This document shows positions 1-10,611 of a stretch of DNA of 64,000 bases, piece by piece. This stretch comes from Crossaster papposus (Eukaryota; Echinodermata; Asteroidea; Velatida; Solasteridae), in the NCBI GenBank assembly GCA_037893245.1, contig JBAIAA010000022.1:62001-126000 (forward strand), given 5' to 3'. Under the pieces are notes generated by a model. The model ran no database searches, was not told the DNA's origin, and saw only the letters and a list, made by a program, of their open reading frames with translations. The translations under genes were made by a program, and so were the position numbers. The first letter of the stretch is position 1, and every line of letters starts with the position of its first letter.

Positions 1-169
1 CAACTTTTATTCAATTGTTTGGTTATGCAACACGGAGACCAGACAGTACAAAGCTTTCACATACCACTGAACAATACTTTAAAGCATTAGTAAGAATAGA
101 CACTTGTTGTTCCTTTTAAATATTGACAATGGGTGTAAAAGGGACGTAGTTTAAGTCGGAGAAACGACT

Positions 170-258
170 CAAAAGGTGGGCATTCTTTGATTCAAATAGG
201 TCTCGGACGCTCCGCGTCCTCGCCCATTCGAATCAAAGAACGCCCACTTTTTCGTCAT
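170..258. repeat. Long imperfect palindrome in block A
   Basis: The left arm GTGGGCATTCTTTGATTC pairs with the right arm GAATCAAAGAACGCCCAC. The interior holds a second small palindrome, GGACGC-TCC-GCGTCC. The same structure is present at about 8412-8500. Copy 3 of block A starts to the right of it and lacks it. It would form a stable hairpin if transcribed or single-stranded. Its function is unknown. Confidence 0.75.
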
Positions 259-1162
259 TTCTCCTTAACAGAATTGGAAATGCTTAGTTTGGATTTATTA
301 TTTGATCTTGGAGCTTGTTCGCTTTTTCAAGCGCTCGATCGCCTTCGGGGGTCAGACGGAAATTTTTTTAGAGCATCTTTTTTCTGAACCCAAATAAATC
401 CGAGGTTTTGGTCTCCGTTTTTCGCCTGTCTCAATTAAATATTGATAAATTCCTAATTGTTTCCAATCCTACAACATTTTCATGACATTTATTCAGGGAT
501 AGCAGCAAACGCTGTAAAAAGTAAAGATATTTGTTGGGATGATTGCCAATACCGCATCCGTTAACGATTCGAAGTGTTCATTGTAAAGATAGTCAATAGG
601 GCTTACCCATGTATATGTTAAATGTCCCGGTTTAGGAGTTAAAGAAGGAAATTTTCGAGTTTCTTTTACAGTTTATTTATATGTTCACAGTGATAGAGAA
701 AAAATGTTCACAGCAATGTCAGGTTATAGTATCTTATTATGATGGTTTGTGGTGAATACGCTTCCAATCAAATCGGAAGTAAAAGTTTATATATTGAAGT
801 GTACATCCCCACGTTATGCAGATTGTAATGTACAAATAACTGAATCGTTGCTAGTCAAAGAAAATATTTAAGTTTGTAAAAGCGAATTGAGTTGAATAAA
901 ATGTCAAAACATATGATAATATTCAAACATTGTGTAGGTCATAAACATATAGACAAGCTGAAAGTATAAGAATTGTATTGTATATAGCTATTTTTCAAGT
1001 TGTGAATCCCAGCGTGTGTGACCGTAAACCAGCAAGAATAAAACATGTAAAAATGTAATATGTAAACATATTTTGGTTGTTGCAAGTCTGTTGCAAGTAC
1101 ATGTACATGTATGGTTGGTTATCGTGGCTGAGATGAGATTGGTCAATAGGTATAGGCTGGGT

Positions 1163-1308
1163 TCGGGCGGTCTGTTCTTGACTCGCGAAACTGGATTGTG
1201 TAAAACCCCGAATAATAGGTGGTGTGTGATCCTGTTCCGAGTGCAAGATTCTTGGGTCGCGTTTGAGCGCGACAACCGAGTTTTGCGTGTCAAGAACAGA
1301 CCGCCCGA
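1163..1308. mobile_element. MITE-like inverted-repeat element, 146 bp
   Basis: The terminal inverted repeats begin TCGGGCGGTCTGTTCTTGAC and continue imperfectly for about 33 bp. The same element sits at 9403-9548 and 39944-40089 inside the other block A copies. It has no coding capacity. No target duplication could be fixed because every copy shares the same flanks. Confidence 0.65.
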
Positions 1309-1820
1309 CGCGACGAACCAGTCTGAGTCACCGTTGGAGTAAATCGGATGTGCAGGGGCCGCATGTGCAGGGTTCACCAAGTTCATGTTGTTTTGTCAGG
1401 TACGTGACTTCATTTCCGGTCTGTATTTCCTCCAAAGCTCTATGAGCCATTTCCATTGAGCTGCTAAGAACAATAAATTGGCTTAGCACAACAATGCCCT
1501 GCTCAGTTAAAAAGTTTAGACTCCATTGTTTTTTTTCCGGGGTGCCTCCCAAATAAACCAGTTAAACATTCTACCTGAGTTTAAACCATTTATAATTGTA
1601 TGCATGTCTTGAGCTAAATCAATTAAGTAAAATAATAATAATAATAAAGACCCCCCCCCCCCCCCTTAAACACATTAAACACATTATGATAACTTTAGTG
1701 TTCAAGCGGCTTTGGCATTAAACCCAGTACATGCGTTAACATCAAAATCAATTTCAAAACATTCGCAGAACAGTATCATACTATAATTCGAGCAACGTTT
1801 GTCTGTCTGTCTGTTTGTTT

Positions 1821-2276
1821 CGCTACTCCTCCCAAGTCCTTGGTCCGATCTCGCCCAAACTTGGTGGGTGGATGTAAGTTGACCCCAGAATTGCCCTTGA
1901 GGGGTTCATTTTTGGAAAGGTCAAGGTCACTGGGGTCAAAGGTCAAATGTTCGTTTTTCGCTACTCCTCCCAAGTCCTTGGTCCGATCTCGCCCAAACTT
2001 GGTGGGTGGATGTAAGTTGACCCCAGAATTGCCCTTGAGGGGTTCATTTTTGGAAAGGTCAAGGTCACTGGGGTCAAAGGTCAAATGTTCGTTTTTCGCT
2101 ACTCCTCCCAAGTCCTTGGTCCGATCTCGCCCAAACTTGGTGGGTGGATGTAAGTTGACCCCAGAATTGCCCTTGAGGGGTTCATTTTTGGAAAGGTCAA
2201 GGTCACTGGGGTCAAAGGTCAAATGTTCGTTTTTCGCTACTCCTCCCAAGTCCTTGGTCCGATCTCGCCCAAACTT
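1821..2276. repeat. 138-bp minisatellite, three full units plus a partial
   Basis: Units start at 1821, 1959, 2097 and 2235. The three full units look identical. The period is a multiple of three, which leaves open frames on both strands, so those frames are artefacts. Each unit carries GGGTCAAAGGTCA, a direct repeat of the nuclear-receptor half-site with 1-bp spacing, and AGGTCAAGGTCA. A TCTG run precedes the array at about 1800-1815. Confidence 0.9.
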
Positions 2277-2485
2277 ACGGGTACGGGTACGGGTACGGGT
2301 ACGGGTACGGGTACGGGTACGGGTACGTCACCCCATCCCCAACTTCCCTTCTTCCGGTCATATATTACACCCACTGGTACTTTTGACTAAACTTACGGGT
2401 ACGGGTACGGGTACGGGTACGTCACCCCATCCCCAACTTCCCTTCTTCCGGTCATATATTACACCCACGGGTACTTTTGACTAGT
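2271..2485. repeat. GGGTAC hexamer tract inside a 118-bp duplication
   Basis: A run of about eight TACGGG units (2275-2325) is followed by a unique segment ending near 2388. The whole block then repeats from 2389 with a shorter hexamer run. The second block ends near 2485. The repeating Arg-Val frame across it is an artefact of the hexamer. Confidence 0.85.
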
Positions 2486-2988
2486 ATTAACAATAACAAC
2501 AATAAAATAAAATGGATGCGCCAAACCGCATGTAACAAATTGCATCAAGGTTTGTCTAAAACATTCGAAAATGAAAATGGCTCAATAACTTATTACGACT
2601 AAGAAAACAAATGTAGGATAAACCTTTTTATTAGCAAGGTCGAAGCGATGGTTTGCAATTTAAAATATGTGATAGGAATTGATTTCTTGTAAATGGGAAT
2701 AATTTTCGACGGAGATAGGTCATAGTTATGTCATACGTTCGAAGGTCCTAAAAAGTACTACTAATGCACAACTTTAAAAGGGCTGGAATACGTACAACAC
2801 GTACTATGTACTTTACATTCGCTAACTCGCCCATGCTGTCCTGTATACCCGTGTAGAAAAAACGGCAGAAAAACCAACTGAAATTTGTTTTGTTCCAAGT
2901 CTGGTTTGACATGTGATAATGAAACCGTTCAGGGTTTAACAAAAGGCTGGTATACTTTCGACACGGAATAATGACTACTGACGCTAAG

Positions 2989-3320
2989 GCATAAAATATG
3001 TTATGTTGGCGTAACCCGACCGACCCTAAAAATACGGCCGACCCTGGATATTTTTTTTTCAAGGGATGAAATTTAATGATTAAAATCTATATAAATCTAG
3101 TTATAAATACGTTTGAAACCATTTCTGATCGTTTCTCATTGTTGTGTGTGTGGATTGTGTATATATTGAACCTGGACACGCTATCGTGTATCACTACCGG
3201 CTGAAACAATTAGAAAACATATCATTTTCATTGCTGAGAGAGAAAAAAAAAAAAAAAAATATCTACCTACCTACCCTATTTTTGGGGGCCCGTTACGCCA
3301 ACATAACATTTTTTTTATGC
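2989..3320. mobile_element. MITE-like element, about 332 bp
   Basis: The left end (GCATAAAA.. TGTTATGTTGGCGTAAC) is mirrored at the right end (GTTACGCCAACATAACA.. TTTTATGC). The interior is AT-rich with an A homopolymer near 3243 and no gene. Its type is not assigned because no clear target duplication was found. Confidence 0.6.
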
Positions 3321-3921
3321 CCAAGTTACACCATAAAAAGGGCTAAAATAATAAGCCAAAATGAGCTGCTGATGCATGAGAGCTAAGCCAAATGGTAAGG
3401 ATAAAAAAGTTCTTGTTTCCTTGCTTATTTTCCATCATTACCTGAAATCAGCCACGAGTGTAGGAAGTTTCTTCACCTCTGAATCTGCCGCTTTAGTATA
3501 TTATTATTATTATTATTATCTTTATTTTACCAGCGAGACCCATTCACATAAACTTGTGGTCTTCCATGGGGCCCTGGGAAATACAATTAAAATAATAAAA
3601 CCTAAATAAAGTTTTAAATATACTTTAAAGTAGAATGTACACAAAACATTAAATGGCAAAACAATAAACACAAGAACAACAAATTAAACAATATAACACA
3701 GAATTAAATAAAAGTACATGTAGAGTAAAATAAGTAAAATTCCTATAAGAAATACACACAAATATATACGAGAATCAGAATAAAACTAATTCAATATTTA
3801 GGAAAATCTGGCCAAAAAATAAAGGTTAAGAATTGGAATAGTTAAAATATTACAATAAAATAAAGAAGATATAACTGGGTGGGTTTAAACAATTAAATTG
3901 AAACAGCGAAAATTAAAATAA

Positions 3922-6894
3922 TTAAGAGGCAGAAGTTAAAAGACTTGTCTTCAGAAGTGATTTAAAATGTGATAGAGATGGCGCCGAACGAATTTCAGTA
4001 CTCAAGGTATTCCATATTCTGGTGCAATTAATGATTGGACTGTGTTTGTAGCACTCCGTTTTATACTTTGGGATAACCAAATTATTAGCTGTAGCTCCTC
4101 TTGTATTGTAATGGTGTGCATCTGAAAGTTGCGTTACGTTATTTGTTAAATACGACGGCGCAAGCCCATGAGTACATTTAAACATAAAAACTGCTCTTAG
4201 GTAAAAAAATCGTTCATGTAATGGCAACCATCCTAATTCTTTAAAAAGTTCACTCGATGGAGTGTCCAAACCCTTAGACAAGATTAAACGTGCTGCATAC
4301 TTCTGTAACTTAATTAATTTATCATTGTGCATCTGATACCTATCCGACCAAATTTGTGAGCAGTAGTCGAAGTGTGGTAAAACAAAAGCGTTATACATTG
4401 TTTTTAGTACATGAAATGGAACACATGGTTTTGCGCGTCTCAAGATTGCAAGTTTTGTCTGTACCGTCTTGACAACACGATTAACATGGTCAGTCCATTT
4501 TAACTCTTCATCAATTATTACTCCAAGGCATTTGGTACTGTTGACCCGTTTAATTAAACACTGGTTAACTGTCACTGTAATTTCACTCGAGTACTTCAAT
4601 TTTGCCTTTGTGCCTATGATCATTACACTCGTTTTATCAAAATTTAGCACGAGTCTATTATTCTCTAACCATCTGCTTATTTGGTCTATCGCAACGGATA
4701 ATTTGTTTGCAACTTCATTCGCCGTCTTGCCGCTGACAGTAACAGTAGTGTCATCGGCAAACATGTCTACCATACCATCAGTAACTACAGGTGGCATGGA
4801 ATTTACATATATAGAGAATAATAGCGGACCTAGAATTGAGCCTTGTGGCACTCCGCTAACAACCTTTAATCGATTAGAAAAAACTTTTTTAAAACAGACC
4901 CTTTGAGTCCGATTTGACAAGTAGCTTGAGAACCAGTTCAGTGTACGATTTGAACAGTCAAGTGCTTTCAATTTAATGAGAAGAATATTATGGTCAATTG
5001 TATCAAATGCCTTCCTTAGGTCAATAAAAGCCACTCCATTAAGTTGACCGTTTTCAATATTCCTGCTCCATTGATTGACAAGTTTGGCTAAAATGGTTGA
5101 TGTGGAGTGCAAAGGTCGAAAGCCGGATTGATTAGCATGCATAAGTTCATTGTCGTTAATGTATGCATATAGCTGATCATAGACAGATTTTTCCAAAATT
5201 TTACTGATAACTGGAAGGATAGAGATTGGTCGATAATTGCCTACGTCAGACTTTTCCCCAGCTTTGTATACCGGTATGACCTTTGCACTTTTCATAATTT
5301 GAGGTACCAGGCCGCATTGAAGCGACCGGTTAACCAGTTTAGTTAATGACTCGAGAACAGCAGGCAGGGCAATTTTTAGCAGGTGACAACTGACATCGTC
5401 GTCCCCAGTAGCCTTATTTACACTCATTTTATTTATAATCTCAACAATATAATTTTCTGAGACAAATTGAATATCAAAGCCATTTTGAATGCTATCATTA
5501 TTGTTTGATGTACTGATATTGTTTTGCTCTGGTAGCTTCTCGGTCACTTTCTTTGCGCAGGTAATAAAATATTTATTAAAAACATTAGCAATATCGTTTG
5601 GCTTGTCACATTGTTTACCTTCGTGGTGAACTATGTTTGGCAAAGTAGGTTTTTTCTTTGATATTACCTCATTAATACAGTTCCATATTTTCTTGCCGTT
5701 TCCTCTGTTATCAGAAATAATACCACGATAATAATCAGACTTCTCTTTTTGTATTGAGTGAGTGACTCTGTTTCTCAGTGAGCGATATGCACTCCATAAT
5801 TCCGTATTATTTGATTTAACAGCAGCTTTGTGTATTTTATCTCGCTCTTTCACTAAATCCACAATATCACGTGGTATCCATGGACAGGCATTCTTCCGAA
5901 TTTTCTTTTGCTTAAGAGGAATATGAGAATCGACAACACTCATGAGCATGTCAACCCACTTTTGACAAGCCAAATCAATGTCATCAATGGTATCAAGAAT
6001 GTCCCAATGTTGACAAGATAAATCTTGGATAAAATGATGTGCGTCAAGTTTATGAAGCGGCCTGTATGATATATAATTATGACCATGTTGGGCCTGATGT
6101 TGACGCTTAGTATTCCTGATAGTGTAGATAAGGAAATGATCACTGACACCCGTGCAAAACACCCCACTGTCATTATACACATCTGGATTGTTGACAAAGA
6201 TTAAATCGATTATAGTTTTGCTTCGACTGGTTACCCTGGTTGGATACTGGATTAACTGTGTAAGCCCGTACATCTCTGTATAAAACTTCAAATTTTCTGT
6301 ATTGCTGTTTGACACATTATCAGCAAAATTACAATTAAAATCACCCAGTAAAATAATTTCCTTATTGTCCATTACTGCTACGGATAAAACGTTGTCAAGT
6401 TTTTCAAAGAAAAGACTACTAGAACTAGGTGGTCTATAAACAGATCCAACTAATATCGGTGCACATTTGCCATACTTTATTTCGAGCCAAATATTTTCTA
6501 GATGCTCGCACTCGATATCAGATCTTCTCATAAAAGTGATCTGATTAGAAACGTAAACTGCAACGCCACCACCGTGTCTAGTTCTGTCTTTTCTTACAAT
6601 GGTATATCCATCAATCAATATTTCATCATCTGATATTGTTGAATCACACAGTGTTTCATTTAAACAAATTACATCAAATGGCTTTAGTTTAAATAAATGT
6701 CTAAGTTCATCTATTTTACTAACCGCACTGTGGATATTAAGATGGGCAAATTTAATTCCTTTACCTTTAAGTTTATGAATAGATCCGTTGTCTAAGTCAC
6801 GGCAATTTGTGGTGTGACACGAGTCGGGTGATTGTGTCTGAGACCCATTGAGTGGCTCCTGGAATGGTTCGTTCTCTGCTGGTACTTGAACCAT
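3922..6894 (-). CDS. LINE ORF2: APE endonuclease and reverse transcriptase
   Basis: This enzyme would nick target DNA and copy its own RNA there. Counting from the first ATG (6894), the N-terminal endonuclease carries LNET near residue 80, GDFNCNF near 184 and SDH near 251. The reverse transcriptase carries AFIDLRKAFD near 622, GVPQGSILGP near 681 and the catalytic FADD near 712. The frame is open further upstream to about 7005 but without an ATG, so 990 residues is the likely length. There is no stop or frameshift, and all the catalytic motifs I looked for are present. Its start lies inside the end of ORF1 in another frame, which suggests coupled translation or re-initiation. The frame is intact, but the copy is 5'-truncated and has probably lost its promoter. 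Confidence 0.9.
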   Translation of the reverse strand: MVQVPAENEPFQEPLNGSQTQSPDSCHTTNCRDLDNGSIHKLKGKGIKFAHLNIHSAVSKIDELRHLFKLKPFDVICLNETLCDSTISDDEILIDGYTIVRKDRTRHGGGVAVYVSNQITFMRRSDIECEHLENIWLEIKYGKCAPILVGSVYRPPSSSSLFFEKLDNVLSVAVMDNKEIILLGDFNCNFADNVSNSNTENLKFYTEMYGLTQLIQYPTRVTSRSKTIIDLIFVNNPDVYNDSGVFCTGVSDHFLIYTIRNTKRQHQAQHGHNYISYRPLHKLDAHHFIQDLSCQHWDILDTIDDIDLACQKWVDMLMSVVDSHIPLKQKKIRKNACPWIPRDIVDLVKERDKIHKAAVKSNNTELWSAYRSLRNRVTHSIQKEKSDYYRGIISDNRGNGKKIWNCINEVISKKKPTLPNIVHHEGKQCDKPNDIANVFNKYFITCAKKVTEKLPEQNNISTSNNNDSIQNGFDIQFVSENYIVEIINKMSVNKATGDDDVSCHLLKIALPAVLESLTKLVNRSLQCGLVPQIMKSAKVIPVYKAGEKSDVGNYRPISILPVISKILEKSVYDQLYAYINDNELMHANQSGFRPLHSTSTILAKLVNQWSRNIENGQLNGVAFIDLRKAFDTIDHNILLIKLKALDCSNRTLNWFSSYLSNRTQRVCFKKVFSNRLKVVSGVPQGSILGPLLFSIYVNSMPPVVTDGMVDMFADDTTVTVSGKTANEVANKLSVAIDQISRWLENNRLVLNFDKTSVMIIGTKAKLKYSSEITVTVNQCLIKRVNSTKCLGVIIDEELKWTDHVNRVVKTVQTKLAILRRAKPCVPFHVLKTMYNAFVLPHFDYCSQIWSDRYQMHNDKLIKLQKYAARLILSKGLDTPSSELFKELGWLPLHERFFYLRAVFMFKCTHGLAPSYLTNNVTQLSDAHHYNTRGATANNLVIPKYKTECYKHSPIINCTRIWNTLSTEIRSAPSLSHFKSLLKTSLLTSAS

Positions 6895-7367
6895 TCGGTA
6901 GCTTGTGATGGCAGTGGGTGACGTAGTCTTTGGAAGTGAAAGCGATTGTTCTGTGTTGACTGCGTTGTAGCTGGGGCGATTGGCGTTCTCATCCTTGTTT
7001 TCCACGCTCGTTCCGGAAAATCCGTGCCTCGGTTAGCACGAACAGCTTCCGCATACGTTGTACCAGAGGCAACTCTGGGTACCTTGCGGTAGTCTTGCTT
7101 GTCCAAGACTGTTGACTTTCCTGATTCTGAGTACAAGTAACGAAGAAAGTTCGTAGCTAATGCGGCCTGGCCAAATCTATTGAGGTGAACACCATCGGGG
7201 CATAAGTGACAATAGGTAACGTTAGCATTACATGTATCAATGAAGCCCCACCCCCGCTGGTGAGCAGCATCCTTCAAGTATCTGTTGGTCGTCTGTACTT
7301 TATCTATTACTGAGGCAGTCTCACCGTACCGGTGAATGACGCCAGATAGAGCAATGAGTATAAATCC
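6792..7367 (-). pseudogene. LINE ORF1 relic with SGNH-esterase C-terminus
   Basis: Only the last 190 or so codons remain. The stretch around DGVHLNRFGQAALATNFL matches the Asp-x-x-His block of SGNH hydrolases, the esterase found in ORF1 of CR1/L2-group LINEs. A weaker upstream match, IALSGVI, fits a preceding block. The basic, Gln/Asn/Arg-rich tail is consistent with nucleic-acid binding. The N-terminal part with the catalytic serine is missing because the copy is 5'-truncated; a stop codon sits at the junction near 7370. The frame overlaps ORF2 by about 100 bp. Confidence 0.7.
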
Positions 7368-7574
7368 TCATTGGAGTATAAATCCTCATCGAATATGTCC
7401 CAAAATACTGGTTTAAATCACCATCAGAATAAATTGGGGAGTCAGTGTGACACAGCATATCTCCCAACGTATTCCTACTCAAAAATATGTACGGATCATC
7501 ACTGGAAGACATTTTAGCGGAGTTAGCAGAGACACACCCAACGCACAAGAATGTAAGGCATCAAATGACTTCGA

Positions 7575-7626
<52 letters not shown>

Positions 7627-7627
7627 G
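7575..7627. repeat. (TTG)n microsatellite
   Basis: About 17 TGT triplets in a row. Open frames of poly-Val and poly-Leu across it are artefacts. Confidence 0.97.
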
Positions 7628-7721
7628 ATTTATGGCGCGTGCGGCATTTTTATGCCCTTTGCGCCATTAACTAGATTCACGTGACATACAGTACGCAGGT
7701 AGGTAGTAACAAAGCCATATG

Positions 7722-7910
7722 CAGCACGATATGAGACGGAGAGAACACCCCCTCCTTTGTGGTGGTCTTTGTCCTTGAGTAATGTTGTGGTTTTTTCAGG
7801 AATTCTTTTTAGGTTTTTAGGGGGGGGGGGGGTGGGTTAGGTAACAATAGTCTAGAGAGTGTATAGGTATGGGAGACTAAGGGGGAGTCCCTCCGTCTCA
7901 TATCGTGCTG
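7722..7910. mobile_element. MITE-like element with perfect 20-bp inverted ends
   Basis: The two ends are exact inverted copies of CAGCACGATATGAGACGGAG. The interior is non-coding and includes a run of ten or more G near 7822. No convincing target duplication is visible in the bases just outside. Confidence 0.7.
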
Positions 7911-8242
7911 GGTATAAACAAAGCACGTAGAATATCGACTAGCAGGATCTGTAGTGATGACTAACTCTGTGGGCTAAAGGAAACTGAAAGAATCGATACT
8001 ACAAACGAATGATTGTTAGCGAGCCAAGAAAATTGCGTATTATAGACAATACAGGTAGTTAGTGGGGCAGGAAATTGGTGATGATCCCCTGGACACAAAG
8101 TCGCTGGTGTGGATTTCCACTGGTATCCCTGTAAGACCGGACCGTGTCCCTTGCAATTTAAGGGCCCGGGCCCCGCCGGTTTAGATTCGCTGACTTCGAT
8201 GTCCAACGTACTGGTCATTTTAAACACCCTCATTTTAATACC

Positions 8243-10018
8243 CAACTTTTATTCAATTGTTTGGTTATGCAACACGGAGACCAGACAGGACAAAGCTTTC
8301 ACATACCACTGAACAATACTTTAAAGCATTAGTAAGAATAGACACTTGTTGTTCCTTTTAAATATTGACAATGGGTGTAAAAGGGACGTAGTTTAAGTCG
8401 GAGAAACGACTCAAAAGGTGGGCATTCTTTGATTCAAATAGGTCTCGGACGCTCCGCGTCCTCGCCCATTCGAATCAAAGAACGCCCACTTTTTCGTCAT
8501 TTCTCCTTAACAGAATTGGAAATGCTTAGTTTGGATTTATTATTTGATCTTGGAGCTTGTTCGCTTTTTCAAGCGCTCGATCGCCTTCGGGGGTCAGACG
8601 GAAATTTTTTTAGAGCATCTTTTTTCTGAACCCAAATAAATCCGAGGTTTTGGTCTCCGTTTTTCGCCTGTCTCAATTAAATATTGATAAATTCCTAATT
8701 GTTTCCAATCCTACAACATTTTCATGACATTTATTCAGGGATAGCAGCAAACGCTGTAAAAAGTAAAGATATTTGTTGGGATGATTGCCAATACCGCATC
8801 CGTTAACGATTCGAAGTGTTCATTGTAAAGATAGTCAATAGGGCTTACCCATGTATGTTAAATGTCCCGGTTTAGGAGTTAAAGAAGGAAATTTTCGAGT
8901 TTCTTTTACAGTTTATTTATATGTTCACAGTGATAGAGAAAAAATGTTCACAGCAATGTCAGGTTATAGTATCTTATTATGATGGTTTGTGGTGAATACG
9001 CTTCCAATCAAATCGGAAGTAAAAGTTTATATATTGAAGTGTACATCCCCACGTTATGCAGATTGTAATGTACAAATAACTGAATCGTTGCTAGTCAAAG
9101 AAAATATTTAAGTTTGTAAAAGCGAATTGAGTTGAATAAAATGTCAAAACATATGATAATATTCAAACATTGTGTAGGTCATAAACATATAGACAAGCTG
9201 AAAGTATAAGAATTGTATTGTATATAGCTATTTTTCAAGTTGTGAATCCCAGCGTGTGTGACCGTAAACCAGCAAGAATAAAACATGTAAAAATGTAATA
9301 TGTAAACATATTTTGGTTGTTGCAAGTCTGTTGCAAGTACATGTACATGTATGGTTGGTTATCGTGGCTGAGATGAGATTGGTCAATAGGTATAGGCTGG
9401 GTTCGGGCGGTCTGTTCTTGACTCGCGAAACTGGATTGTGTAAAACCCCGAATAATAGGTGGTGTGTGATCCTGTTCCGAGTGCAAGATTCTTGGGTCGC
9501 GTTTGAGCGCGACAACCGAGTTTTGCGTGTCAAGAACAGACCGCCCGACGCGACGAACCAGTCTGAGTCACCGTTGGAGTAAATCGGATGTGCAGGGGCC
9601 GCATGTGCAGGGTTCACCAAGTTCATGTTGTTTTGTCAGGTACGTGACTTCATTTCCGGTCTGTATTTCCTCCAAAGCTCTATGAGCCATTTCCATTGAG
9701 CTGCTAAGAACAATAAATTGGCTTAGCACAACAATGCCCTGCTCAGTTAAAAAGTTTAGACTCCATTGTTTTTTTTCCGGGGCGCCTCCCAAATAAACCA
9801 GTTAAACATTCTACCTGAGTTTAAACCATTTATAATTGTATGCATGTCTTGAGCTAAATCAATTAAGTAAAATAATAATAATAATGAAGACCCCCCCCCC
9901 CCCCCCCCTTAAACACATTAAACACATTATGATAACTTTAGTGTTCAAGCGGCTTTGGCATTAAACCCAGTACATGCGTTAACATCAAAATCAATTTCAA
10001 AACATTCGCAGAACAGTA
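8243..10018. repeat. Block A, copy 2 (left part of duplication copy I)
   Basis: It matches 1-1776 with an offset of 8242, falling to 8240 after a 2-bp indel. It contains the palindrome (about 8412-8500) and the 146-bp inverted-repeat element (9403-9548). Unlike copy 1 it continues without a break into the C1q locus, so it marks the left part of the larger duplicated segment. Confidence 0.92.
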
Positions 10019-10254
10019 TTTTTTAAAACTTGATGTAGAGCGTAGAGCGTAGAGAATTTGTTTTCATGATGTTTTGTATTAATAGGTTCCCTTTAATAAT
10101 AATCGTGGCTAGAGTTGTTTCATAAAGGGAGCTCTACATACAACACGAACTGAACACTGAACAAATAACGACCGGTATACGTACAAGTCAGTGGTTCGAG
10201 TGGTCTTTCATTAAGGAAGTCACAATAAAATATTGTTCAAGGCACTTATCTATC

Positions 10255-10400
10255 TAACCCGGTTTTTCCTTTAGCCTTGCTCTCTGGTTAAGATATTCCA
10301 CAAGAAAATTGGTAAACGTTAACAACAGCTGGATTCGAACCAGAGACCTTTCGATTAATAGCCCATCTCTCTATACAAACTAGGCTATTGGCGAGTTAGT
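10255..10400 (-). mobile_element. tRNA-derived SINE
   Basis: Read on the minus strand, it has an A-box-like stretch (TAGCCTAGTTTGTATAGAGAG) and a perfect B box, GGTTCGAATCC, at 10331-10341. These are spaced as in a tRNA and followed by a tail towards 10255. It is not a tRNA gene, because no matching acceptor stem is present. The equivalent copy lies at about 40803-40960. Confidence 0.6.
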
Positions 10401-10611
10401 TAAGGACAGGGGTTCTTTAGAGTTTGTTAATAATAGATCAGTTGTCATTGTTCTTTTCATGATTACATGTTTACGCATTACCCGGCCAGCTGCCGAGGAA
10501 AAAAATTGCGAACCGCTACACGTAAACGTGGTTTAAGTTCATGTATTGCCTTTTTGCCATGCAAACCTTTGAATCTCATCTGTCTTCCTTTCATTGTTCA
10601 GTTGTGAGTGT

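Larger units (their letters stand above)
1..1776. repeat. Block A, copy 1 (partial segmental duplicate)
   Basis: This stretch recurs almost base for base at 8243-10018, and its right three quarters recur at 39053-40560. Differences seen by eye are few: a 2-bp indel near 610, changes in poly-C length near 1655, and single substitutions. The copy enters from before the window and stops at 1776, where the other two copies continue towards the C1q gene. It contains a palindrome (170-258), a small inverted-repeat element (1163-1308) and a poly-C run. I see no convincing gene in it. Confidence 0.9.
3497..7367 (-). mobile_element. CR1/L2-type LINE, truncated at its 5' end
   Basis: The element reads on the minus strand. 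From its 5' side it contains the tail of an ORF1 with an SGNH-esterase signature, a complete ORF2 with endonuclease and reverse transcriptase, and a 3' untranslated region of about 400 bp. It ends in a short (AAT)n run at 3500-3520. A 3' microsatellite instead of poly-A and an esterase in ORF1 are known traits of the CR1/L2 group. The 5' end is cut inside ORF1 near 7367, where a 16-bp direct repeat (GAGTATAAATCCTCAT) marks the junction. Subfamily not assigned. Confidence 0.85.

Noticed and set aside
988..1386. 132-codon minus-strand frame over the 146-bp inverted-repeat element
   Set aside because: It overlaps another frame and runs through a MITE-like palindrome. No codon or domain support.
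1328..1552. 74-codon minus-strand frame present in all three block A copies
   Set aside because: The copies are recent duplicates, so preservation says little. The third copy has an indel that changes the N-terminal part, and no family or splice signal is seen.
1652..1667. Poly-C run as a biological length difference between block A copies
   Set aside because: Homopolymer length is a common sequencing and assembly error, so the difference is not interpreted.
1776..2484. Open frames of 157 and 214 codons across the minisatellite
   Set aside because: The 138-bp period is 46 codons. Both strands are open, and the repeated peptides have no family resemblance.
10325..10395. tRNA gene candidate on the minus strand
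   Set aside because: The B box is perfect, but no acceptor stem pairs around it and the sequence continues as a repeat shared with copy II. A SINE is the better reading.
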